Part shown: piece after piece, positions 23,951-30,835 of the stretch | Numbering within the stretch: the first letter of the stretch is position 1 | Layout of the letters: every line of letters starts with the position of its first letter | Origin: a virus | Virus record (IMG/VR): IMGVR_UViG_3300025131_000059 | Coordinates: 1 to 51,758 of that record | Length of the DNA: 51,758 nucleotides | Direction: 5' to 3' (one strand) | The notes under the pieces: generated by a model | What the model saw: only the letters and a program-made list of their open reading frames with translations | Databases searched by the model: none | What the model was told of the DNA's origin: nothing | Translations under genes and position numbers: made by a program

Positions 23951-24547
23951 ATGGCAAATGAGATTCAATACCGACATACGACGACTGGAGCGGATACGAT
24001 TTATGCTGTGGTACGAAAAGCAGTGACGAATCAGTATTGGGATACCACAGGTTCACCTGCTTTTGAGACACTTGTTCCAGCGAGTTGGACAGATTATGAC
24101 ATTGCTATGTCGGAGACTCCTGCTAGTGGCTACACTTACACAGGAGCTTTTCCAGCAGGCATAACAGCAGGTAGATACAATGTAGACATCTATCTTCGAG
24201 CAGGCGGTTCTCCAGCTATCACTGACACGCTTCTTGCTACGGGTGTTATGGATTGGGACGGAGCCGCTGAAATTCTTCCGTCCACAATAGATGCTACGGC
24301 AGATGCGATCTTAGTAGACACCAACGAGCTTCAAGCCCAATTTGATGATGTGGATTCGACTGGAACCGAAGTCATTACAGCTGCTAAGGCCATGGAAATT
24401 TGCTTAGCAATTCTTGGAGGCAACGCCACCTTCAACACCAACACTCGAGTCTGGACGATCTATGGCCGTGATGGTTCTACTTCCCTGTGGACGGTGACAG
24501 AATCCAATACTGTAAATGGAACCCGAACTGCTAGCACGAAAGTGTAG
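23951..24547 (+). CDS. tail fibre/appendage protein
   Basis: A 198-residue protein from ATG 23951. The N-terminal part (RHTTTGADTIYAVVR, FPAGITAGRYNVDIYLR) is a small beta domain. A helical stalk follows (ATADAILVDTNELQAQF) and then a short beta end (NTRVWTIYGRDGSTSLWT). This N-domain plus alpha stalk order is common in phage appendage proteins. Bases 24437-24460 inside the end segment recur exactly at 51026-51049. Confidence 0.6.
   Translation: MANEIQYRHTTTGADTIYAVVRKAVTNQYWDTTGSPAFETLVPASWTDYDIAMSETPASGYTYTGAFPAGITAGRYNVDIYLRAGGSPAITDTLLATGVMDWDGAAEILPSTIDATADAILVDTNELQAQFDDVDSTGTEVITAAKAMEICLAILGGNATFNTNTRVWTIYGRDGSTSLWTVTESNTVNGTRTASTKV
24437..24460 (+). repeat. 24-base exact repeat, copy 1 (copy 2 at 51026-51049)
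   Basis: The 24 bases starting ACCAACACTCGAG and ending GACGATC occur identically and in the same orientation 26.6 kb away inside a minus-strand gene. The repeat includes the palindrome ACTCGAGT. Flanking bases differ on both sides. Confidence 0.85.
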
Positions 24548-24554
24548 GTGAAAC

Positions 24555-25247
24555 ATGTGGCCTTCTTATCACTGGCCGTCATATCATTGGCCTGAAAGAC
24601 ATTGGCCATTAGTTCCTAATCACGTGGAACAGGTAGCCAGATCCCTGCGCACACGCAGACTCCTCGATGAGAGGTGGCACGTGGTGCTAGTTGATGCGAC
24701 TGGCGTGCGAAGGGGATTGGGCTGGATGGACGTGCCTACCACCGCCGCAGGAACCATTACCGTGCCTGCGTGGATTCCTGACGGACTGTATGATGTAGAG
24801 ATCGAAACCTATGGAATGGCATGGAGCGGTTTGATTCAGAAAAACATCGGATCTATTTTGATTGACAGTGGCGCTTCCGAACGAGCGGAAGAAGGTTTGC
24901 CGCTGCTTACCAATTTGAGATACGATTGGAATGAAGGTTACATTCGCTTGCGTTGGGATGGTGAGGTTGCTCCTGAGGATTCTGGATTGGTCTCCACTGG
25001 AATCTGGCTGGATAATGGAGTTCCGAATTTCGGGACGGATCCCACCTACACCATCCCACTTTTTTCCAATTTCACCACTCATCAATATATCCTGTTTGAA
25101 AATCAAACCTATACGCACGCAGGGGTCGCAGCCATTCGGGATTCGGATACAGGCGATGGGGCTTGGATCCTCCTGCCGACATTAGCAGAGGATGATGCTG
25201 GTGCGGTGACGGTAGTGAATCCGTCAACGGTGATCGTGGAAGGTTGA
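24555..25247 (+). CDS. tail protein with N-terminal HWP repeats
   Basis: A 230-residue protein beginning with three near-identical W-P-x-x-H blocks (SYHWPSYHWPERHWP). Related aromatic-Pro repeats start other phage tail proteins and may dock to the tail tip. A basic helix and beta-rich domains follow, then an acidic end. It is the last gene of the left arm. Its TGA (25245-25247) touches the stop of the converging right-arm gene with no spacer. Confidence 0.6.
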   Translation: MWPSYHWPSYHWPERHWPLVPNHVEQVARSLRTRRLLDERWHVVLVDATGVRRGLGWMDVPTTAAGTITVPAWIPDGLYDVEIETYGMAWSGLIQKNIGSILIDSGASERAEEGLPLLTNLRYDWNEGYIRLRWDGEVAPEDSGLVSTGIWLDNGVPNFGTDPTYTIPLFSNFTTHQYILFENQTYTHAGVAAIRDSDTGDGAWILLPTLAEDDAGAVTVVNPSTVIVEG

Positions 25248-25829
25248 TTATAATCCGATCACTTCCCCAGTTTCCAGCTCTTCGATGTTGGTGACCATAA
25301 TGAATTGAACGCCCATTTCTTTTGACAAGGCTTCCATCATCTCCTTCACCTTTCCTCGGTAGTGAGCGGAAGGAGATTTGAAAGGTTCATCCATCACCAG
25401 CACTCTTCGGCACAAAGGACGTTTGAGCATCATACAGGTCAGACGAAGGGCAAGAGCAGCCACATCCACGCATCCACCTCCCGAGGCCGTCAGCGGATCC
25501 ACTTGCTTTCCGTCACGCTCAAAAACCAGTTGAGCTTCGGTGCGTCCTCGCTTCCGTTCAAATAGGATCCTGAACTCATACGGTTCCTCAAACACCGAGG
25601 ACAAACATCTGCTCACCACACCAGCGATTCGGGCGTGAACTTTCTGTTGGATGCTTTGAGATATGTTTTGAACTATTTCACGAGCCTCTTCCAGCGTTTC
25701 CTTTTCGTGGAGCACGTGATCTCGAGCGTCACGAGCGTCAGCCACGAGTTTTCGAGAGGCTTCATATTCAGCGGAGAGCTGAGTGACTTTATCATTCCAC
25801 TGGGATAGCTGACTGGGGATCTCAGGCAT
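25248..25829 (-). CDS. Rad50/SbcC-like C-terminal half (signature and Walker B)
   Basis: A 193-residue protein; ATG 25829 follows GGAGGAG. Residues about 5-65 are coiled coil. The ABC signature loop appears as LTASGGGCVDVAALALRL (SGGG about 116-119), Walker B as RRVLVMDEPF with D147 and E148, followed by a D-loop-like SPSAHY and, near the end, VTNIEEL. There is no Walker A, which is supplied by the separate protein encoded at 26975-27979. With the Mre11-like gene between them, these pieces should form a recombination nuclease that resects DNA ends. It overlaps the small coiled-coil gene by eight bases. Confidence 0.88.
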   Translation of the reverse strand: MPEIPSQLSQWNDKVTQLSAEYEASRKLVADARDARDHVLHEKETLEEAREIVQNISQSIQQKVHARIAGVVSRCLSSVFEEPYEFRILFERKRGRTEAQLVFERDGKQVDPLTASGGGCVDVAALALRLTCMMLKRPLCRRVLVMDEPFKSPSAHYRGKVKEMMEALSKEMGVQFIMVTNIEELETGEVIGL

Positions 25830-26073
25830 GTAAGATCTCCTCCCATTCGTTCTCGAAAGTCTCCAAAGCGTCATTGAATTCTTTTTGGGCTTGTGCGGTT
25901 TCCTTTTCCATCTGGCGTAGTTTGGTCTTGGCTTCTTTCAAAGTCGCACATCCCGTAGTTTCTTTCAGTTGCTTGAGAAGGAGATCCAGCTGGCCTTTGG
26001 CTTGGTCTTTGTTTCGGGTGAGATCTTCTATTTGTTGCTTGAGTTCTTCGTATCTTTCGACTGCGGTTGTCAT
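25822..26073 (-). CDS. small coiled-coil protein between Mre11 and Rad50 C-half
   Basis: An 83-residue, almost entirely coiled-coil protein (ERYEELKQQIEDLTRN, LLKQLKETTGCATLKEAK) with one Cys near the middle. It starts in an ATGA overlap with the Mre11-like gene and overlaps the Rad50 C-half start by eight bases. Its position and composition suggest it supplies part of the Rad50 coiled-coil arm or clamps the two halves together. This is inference; no domain besides the coil is visible. Confidence 0.75.
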   Translation of the reverse strand: MTTAVERYEELKQQIEDLTRNKDQAKGQLDLLLKQLKETTGCATLKEAKTKLRQMEKETAQAQKEFNDALETFENEWEEILHA

Positions 26074-26987
26074 TTGGTTTTCTCCATCGCTTCGTATAGT
26101 TTTGCTTGTGTTTCTTTGCTGGGTTTCTTTTTGTCGATGTAACGCTGAACAGCTGCTCGGAAGTCCAGCGGATTTCTCACGAGTCCATCAAGAGCTTCCA
26201 TGAACTCTGTCACGTCCAGTTCGGAAGTTTTAGGCTCCTCCACTCCTCGTTCCAGAACGTCTTTGGATGTATCGAGGAGATGTGTATGAATAGATCCGTT
26301 GTCCATTATCAATCCCACTTGCGGAGTGTAGTCAGCTTCGTCCGTTTTTCTTCGCATCAGGGTTCCGCAATTGAATACGGTTGTTGTCTTTTTGTCTTCT
26401 CGCAAAGTGTATTGAAATCCTTTATGATTATCACCGAAGATGACAACGTCAAATTGCTTCAACCATTTTCGTTTGTTGGTGAGTCGCTGTTCTTTCGGTG
26501 CGTTGGGATAGCTGTGCCCTTGAATCCAGCAATACTCGTGAACGAGCGCAATGTTGATTTTCTCGGAGCGCATGTTTTTTATTTTTTGTACTGGAACGCC
26601 CCACGGAAATCCGTACACATCCATCTTTGCATAACAGGTTCTTTGAAGTGGCATTAAGTCTCTGATGGTTTGTGCTAAGAACAAAGATGCGTATGCACTT
26701 TTGTAAATGGAAGTGTAGTTGTGCTGAGGAAGATCATGTTGGCCTGGCACCGCCACCACTCTGGGCAGATGGGCCATTGCCCAATTGATAAGTTCTGGCG
26801 GCGAGTTCCACCGATCCAATACATCACCAGCACAGATGATAGGTGCCTCGTGTTTGCGGGCGAGTTCACGAAGTTCATCCAGCGGTCGTTGCATCGCTTT
26901 CAACCAGTTGGGTTCTTTCGCACGGCATCGAGGAGGGTTGAGTTGTAGATGAATATCTGCGCAGGCAATTGCTATCACTTTCCGCAT
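26070..26987 (-). CDS. Mre11/SbcD-like nuclease
   Basis: A 305-residue metallophosphoesterase; ATG 26987 has AAGGTG before it (GTG 26996 is the alternative). Motifs run in order: IACADIHL (D-x-H), ICAGDVLDRW (G-D-x-x-D), VAVPGQHDLP (G-N-H-D with Gln for Asn), LVHEYC and FGDNHKGF (G-H-x-H-like with Asn replacing His). Family members cut DNA ends and hairpins using two manganese ions in complex with Rad50. Its start codon lies inside the codons of the zinc-hook end of the Rad50 N-half. The two substitutions are worth noting but the metal-binding core looks intact. Confidence 0.88.
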   Translation of the reverse strand: MRKVIAIACADIHLQLNPPRCRAKEPNWLKAMQRPLDELRELARKHEAPIICAGDVLDRWNSPPELINWAMAHLPRVVAVPGQHDLPQHNYTSIYKSAYASLFLAQTIRDLMPLQRTCYAKMDVYGFPWGVPVQKIKNMRSEKINIALVHEYCWIQGHSYPNAPKEQRLTNKRKWLKQFDVVIFGDNHKGFQYTLREDKKTTTVFNCGTLMRRKTDEADYTPQVGLIMDNGSIHTHLLDTSKDVLERGVEEPKTSELDVTEFMEALDGLVRNPLDFRAAVQRYIDKKKPSKETQAKLYEAMEKTK

Positions 26988-27979
26988 AGTGGACACCTTT
27001 TGAATTTGGTTTTCATTTTCTCTTTTTCTTCTTTTAGCAGATCCGTGTTCAGATCATAATCGGTTCGCACACGTTGAGTACGGGCGATTATGATCTGAAG
27101 ATCCTTCTTTTGTTTTTCTCGTCTGTTCCAGCGGGAGAACCGAACGGTGAGAGCTTTGACGGGCGGGATCTTCACCGCTGCTTTCTTCTCCGCTTCTTCC
27201 ACGGATCCGATGAGATCCCGAAGAGCGGAAACCTTCCGCTCCAATCCAGCAGCTTTCCGTCCTGCCGTAACGCAGATGCCCGCTCCTCGCACCACTTTTG
27301 CCGCTGTTTTGTACCTCTCGGTGATAGCTTCTACCTCTGACACCTGTTTTTGGCTTAGATCAAGGATTTGGCGGTGTTTCTGGTGTATAGCGGAGAGCTT
27401 GCGGACATTGTCCAGATCCTTCTTCAATCTGGGGATGTGGCGAAGGTTCTTGCGATTACTTCGGGCGGCAATCAACGCCTCCTCTCGATCATCAACCAAC
27501 ACCTGCGTCTTGCGGATCTCGGAAGCCAGATTGCTCATCGTAGAATCCATCAGCTCCAAGTCCACGATCTTGTTCAGACTTCGGCTGACTTCTCCCGCCG
27601 ATAAGCTGAACCAAAAAGGAGAATCAAATTGGCCTTGGAAATTCAGATCACTTATTGATAAGAAGTTGGCGATGGGTTGGGGTACATCTCTGCCGAAGGC
27701 TTTGTACAGCTGGTCTCCCATTCGGTAGGTGTTGGTGTTCCCTTCCCACCGCCTTTCAATTTCCACACCATCCACGGTCAGCGTGACGGATACTTTTTTG
27801 CTGTTCCAGTTCAGGAACTCGTTTCCAGCAGGTCGATTCAGGCACACCCATTCAATCGCACGGCGGATAGCGGATTTGCCCGCATCGCTTTTGCCTACGA
27901 TGGTGGTGATGTTTTCGGTGAAATCCAAATACAATCGTTTGTGTGCTTGGAATCCTTCGATGTCTATGATTTCAATCAT
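26975..27979 (-). CDS. Rad50/SbcC-like N-terminal half ending at a zinc hook
   Basis: A 334-residue protein. Walker A is GKSDAGKS (29-36), preceded by IEGFQAHKRLYLDF, the usual Rad50/SbcC start, and followed by a Q-loop-like LNFQGQFDSPFW. A coiled coil follows to the end, where the protein stops at KRCPLCGK. CxxC (C329, C332) is a zinc-hook motif, normally at the middle of Rad50. The gene therefore ends exactly where the arm would turn back, and the returning arm and signature half are encoded separately downstream. There is no frameshift or stop-codon relic, so the split looks stable. Confidence 0.88.
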   Translation of the reverse strand: MIEIIDIEGFQAHKRLYLDFTENITTIVGKSDAGKSAIRRAIEWVCLNRPAGNEFLNWNSKKVSVTLTVDGVEIERRWEGNTNTYRMGDQLYKAFGRDVPQPIANFLSISDLNFQGQFDSPFWFSLSAGEVSRSLNKIVDLELMDSTMSNLASEIRKTQVLVDDREEALIAARSNRKNLRHIPRLKKDLDNVRKLSAIHQKHRQILDLSQKQVSEVEAITERYKTAAKVVRGAGICVTAGRKAAGLERKVSALRDLIGSVEEAEKKAAVKIPPVKALTVRFSRWNRREKQKKDLQIIIARTQRVRTDYDLNTDLLKEEKEKMKTKFKRCPLCGK

Positions 27980-28191
27980 GAAAAAAGACTTTCTTGGAAC
28001 ATCGGTTTCACCACGAGAAATTTTGGTGAGTGGTGGTTCTTCGGTTTGTACTTCGGGTTGGGTGTATATGAATGATTGGTTCCCAATCGTTTGATTGCTT
28101 TTTGTGCGTACACAGCTTTGGTATATTTGGCAATGATCTCATAGGGGATCCCGTTCACGATTACTTTTTCAACTTTCTTCTTCTTGGTCAT
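27976..28191 (-). CDS. hypothetical basic protein
   Basis: A 71-residue Lys/Tyr/His-rich protein that starts within the end of the nuclease gene and whose stop overlaps the Rad50 N-half ATG. It begins with KKKKVEKVIVNGIPYEII, perhaps a small beta hairpin, and then becomes Pro/His/Lys-rich. A DNA-binding accessory is possible; no family is recognised. Confidence 0.6.
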   Translation of the reverse strand: MTKKKKVEKVIVNGIPYEIIAKYTKAVYAQKAIKRLGTNHSYTPNPKYKPKNHHSPKFLVVKPMFQESLFS

Positions 28192-28762
28192 TACTTCCTC
28201 CTGATAATTCCCTGATCACTCTGGCCACGTCTTTCGGTGTTACCATTAGAAAAAAGTCTGTTAGTTGTATTTGTAGGATCCGTCCGTGGATGGCTTTTGT
28301 TTTTATAATGAGAGAGGGTTCGTTCATTCTCATTTTATTGTTCAATCCTTGAGCCATTCTAAAAGGAAGGAGGATGGTGCTTTCTCTTTGATCCCTTTGG
28401 TGAATGACCATCCAGCTTATGGCAAGTGCTTCATCTCGGGATCGTATGGCTTGTTTCATAAAAGAGACCAATTCGGGTTCTTTCATTCGTTCTTTTTTGT
28501 CCACGATGTTACTGGCGAGTGCGGCTGGATAACCTCGCTTGAGTTCGATGGCAAAGAGATCTATCAGCGGTTGTCCAATCGGATCCGTGGCTTGAACATC
28601 TCCGTGATTTCCAAAGGTGCGTTTGTTCTTTTTACTGCGCACGGTGGCTCTGGCTCCGCTTCCCGCCGTTCTCCAAAACACGTCATCCCTTTGACCGTGT
28701 GTCCACCACAAACTTAGTTCCTTGCAAATTTTTCTCTCATATGGGGTTCCTTTGTTCGCCAT
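28169..28762 (-). CDS. PD-(D/E)XK-like nuclease (possible Holliday-junction resolvase)
   Basis: A 197-residue protein from ATG 28762 (GGAG ten bases before). GTPYERKICKELSLWW opens like archaeal-type resolvases and other PD-(D/E)XK nucleases. DVFWRTAGSGARATVR, GNHGDVQATDPIGQPL and FAIELKRGYPA provide the G-D and E-x-K catalytic set. Such enzymes cut branched or structured DNA. It lies in the recombination operon between the flap nuclease and the Rad50/Mre11 genes, which agrees with resolving recombination intermediates. Substrate specificity cannot be read. Confidence 0.72.
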   Translation of the reverse strand: MANKGTPYERKICKELSLWWTHGQRDDVFWRTAGSGARATVRSKKNKRTFGNHGDVQATDPIGQPLIDLFAIELKRGYPAALASNIVDKKERMKEPELVSFMKQAIRSRDEALAISWMVIHQRDQRESTILLPFRMAQGLNNKMRMNEPSLIIKTKAIHGRILQIQLTDFFLMVTPKDVARVIRELSGGSNDQEEES

Positions 28763-28763
28763 G

Positions 28764-29642
28764 CTAGCATACTCCTGTGTACGGGCCAATTTTCAATAGT
28801 GTAACCATTCCGAGGTTGCGCACGCCTTCCCGCCATTGTCTTTCGTTGGGAAGGGATTTGTGCGGATTGGGCTCAGGCGTTTCATGCCAAGGGAGCGTGA
28901 CCAATTTCAAATTGCGTTTGTGAATTGCTTTGCTTCCTCGGGAGTTGATGGCGATGGCTTTTTTGCTTTCGGGTTTCAATTTGTTTCGTAGAAATTGAAT
29001 GGCTGTTTTTTCTCCAATCCCTTGAACGCCTCGGACGTTGTCGCTGATACATCCAGCGTATGCTTTGACGTCAGCCCATCGAGAAGGAAGGATCTTGTAG
29101 TCATTTACGAAAGAATGATATGTGGTTTCCTTTCGGGTTCGAGGATCGTACATAGAAACCTTCTCGGTCAGGCACTGAAACATATCGTGATCAGCAGTTA
29201 CAATCACGCAAGAATCTTTTGGGTGTTTCTCGGAAATCTCCAACGCAGCCTTCGCAATCCAATCATCACTTTCGATCCGAGGACTCATCAACACATTCCC
29301 ATATCCCATCGAAGGCAGAATGTGTACCCGAAGATCTCGTGTGCTCTTTCTGAATCGGCGTGCTTCCTTCTTCGCCACACCCAACTCTTCTTCTGAAAGG
29401 TTCTTCGGAGTTTCTTGGCGTTGGGCTTTGTACGGCGTGTAATGATCTCTTCGGATACTCACGCCCATGTCCCAGCAGAACACGGGGTACAAAGCGTCAA
29501 ATTGTTTTTGGATTGAGAGAACCTCGCTCAAAAAACCATACGCAATTTCGGTAGGTTGTCCGTTGTGCGAAAGTTCATCCATAGTATATCGTGCCCTGTG
29601 ACAAAGATAATTACAATCAATCAACAACCAAGTATCACCCAT
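28764..29642 (-). CDS. 5'-3' exonuclease / flap endonuclease (FEN-like)
   Basis: A 292-residue PIN-like nuclease similar in plan to the N-terminal domain of DNA polymerase I and to T5 D15. LLIDCNYLCHRA carries the first Asp. ESDDWIAKAA and IVTADHDMFQCL hold the central acidic cluster. AGCISDNVRGVQGIGEKTA is the final Asp plus the helix-hairpin-helix DNA-binding loop. It removes RNA primers and 5' flaps, a role that the separate polymerase lacks. SD AAAGGA lies before ATG 29642. Confidence 0.88.
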   Translation of the reverse strand: MGDTWLLIDCNYLCHRARYTMDELSHNGQPTEIAYGFLSEVLSIQKQFDALYPVFCWDMGVSIRRDHYTPYKAQRQETPKNLSEEELGVAKKEARRFRKSTRDLRVHILPSMGYGNVLMSPRIESDDWIAKAALEISEKHPKDSCVIVTADHDMFQCLTEKVSMYDPRTRKETTYHSFVNDYKILPSRWADVKAYAGCISDNVRGVQGIGEKTAIQFLRNKLKPESKKAIAINSRGSKAIHKRNLKLVTLPWHETPEPNPHKSLPNERQWREGVRNLGMVTLLKIGPYTGVC

Positions 29643-29669
29643 GACAAATTTCCTTTCATCCTTGATTGG

Positions 29670-30767
29670 TTATGTGTAACGTGGTTTCCTTTTCACTTCG
29701 CATTTCTCTTCGATCTCGTCCCAGACTTCCTGAACAATCATCCGCAGATCTTTTTCCAGCTCGTTCTTTTCGATGTACTGAATGAATCTTTCTACGGTTC
29801 CCGTGAAGTCAAATTCCTTGGGTTGGAAAAATGCTCCGCTTCTCCAATGACCTTCTGCGATGAGATAGTTCACGCAGCCTCCTACGTCATCGAAGCCAAA
29901 TGAATAATAGATCGGTATGGTCACCTTGCGGTCTTTTCCTTTGATTCTGTTTTTCTTTGTTTGGATAATAGAATCCACGCCAATGATTCGGGGTTTTCCT
30001 TTGACGTGTCGTTTGAGTTTCTTTCCGCAGGAACTCCAGATGGCCAACGTGGCATAGAAAGTGAGAGCGTGTCCACCAGAGCGGGTCTTTTTAGCGAATC
30101 CAAAATCAAAGTTGTCTCGGGTTTGACTGATAACGATGAGAATGGATCCTGACTTTCGGATCCTACTGAGCAACCTGCGGATCCCAGCGGAGTTCTTTTT
30201 TGCTTTCCCGTCTCCGAAAGAACCTGTGGTGGTCTTTCCTTTGCGGTGAGCTTCTTTTTGATCCTCGAATTTGTCTTGTTCAGCATCGCTGCTCAGGGAG
30301 TCCATTGAGTCGAGAATGTATATGAAGGGTTGTCCAGCTTTGATCGCATCGTCAATGTTGTAGTAAAATTCCTCAATGGTCGTGCTGCATCCGTTGTTGA
30401 GGTCATAAGGATCCTTGCTAGTTTTTTTGTTCGGTGGTTCGATGCGTTCGGCAACTTTGGATCCAAAGAATTTCGAGATGTCCATCAGTGCCCCGTCCTC
30501 ACTGTTGTCGTAGATGAATCGGTAGTCATCGAAGTTCTTATTGTTCGCAGCTTCAGCGAGGCACGTCAGAGAGAGGAAGGTTTTGCCGCTGCTGGAGTCT
30601 CCTACAAGGTGGTAGTATTTGCCCTTCATGAATCCTCGGTTGATATGGTCTGAGATAGCGAGGTTCAAAAGAGTCGATCCCGTGGATACAAAATCCTGAA
30701 CGGAAGGTTTGCGTGCTTTCTTCTTTTTTTTTCTGAGCTGCTTTTTTAGTTGTTCTGTTTTTGCCAT
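29670..30767 (-). CDS. RecA/UvsX-like recombinase
   Basis: A 365-residue protein; ATG 30767 is chosen because AGGT precedes it (an in-frame ATG at 30782 overlaps the upstream hairpin). After a Lys-rich leader comes STGSTLLNLAIS, Walker A GDSSSGKT (56-63) and Walker B FIYILDSMDSL, then ILIVISQTRDNF, which corresponds to the L1/L2 region. It forms a filament on single-stranded DNA and drives strand exchange and recombination-dependent replication with the SSB and UvsY-like partners encoded upstream. A stable RNA hairpin lies 16 bases before its start. Confidence 0.88.
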   Translation of the reverse strand: MAKTEQLKKQLRKKKKKARKPSVQDFVSTGSTLLNLAISDHINRGFMKGKYYHLVGDSSSGKTFLSLTCLAEAANNKNFDDYRFIYDNSEDGALMDISKFFGSKVAERIEPPNKKTSKDPYDLNNGCSTTIEEFYYNIDDAIKAGQPFIYILDSMDSLSSDAEQDKFEDQKEAHRKGKTTTGSFGDGKAKKNSAGIRRLLSRIRKSGSILIVISQTRDNFDFGFAKKTRSGGHALTFYATLAIWSSCGKKLKRHVKGKPRIIGVDSIIQTKKNRIKGKDRKVTIPIYYSFGFDDVGGCVNYLIAEGHWRSGAFFQPKEFDFTGTVERFIQYIEKNELEKDLRMIVQEVWDEIEEKCEVKRKPRYT

Positions 30768-30782
30768 GTTCGTACCTGTCAT

Positions 30783-30815
30783 GGGGTGGAGTCGAAACCG
30801 TTCCAACTCCACCCC
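30783..30815 (-). promoter_or_regulatory. intercistronic RNA hairpin before recombinase gene
   Basis: In minus-strand RNA, 33 bases fold into a near-perfect stem: a 10-bp G/C-rich base (GGGGTGGAGT with ACTCCACCCC), then five more pairs including two G-U, around a three-base loop. The G-U pairs would be A-C mismatches in plus-strand RNA. No T-tract follows, and the recombinase ribosome binding site begins a few bases later, so it is not an ordinary terminator. Confidence 0.75.
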
Positions 30816-30835
30816 ACACTACTTTAACAAAAGGA

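Noticed and set aside
30783-30815. Hairpin considered as a Rho-independent terminator
   Set aside because: Stem is strong but no T-tract follows in either direction, so it is listed as an RNA element instead.
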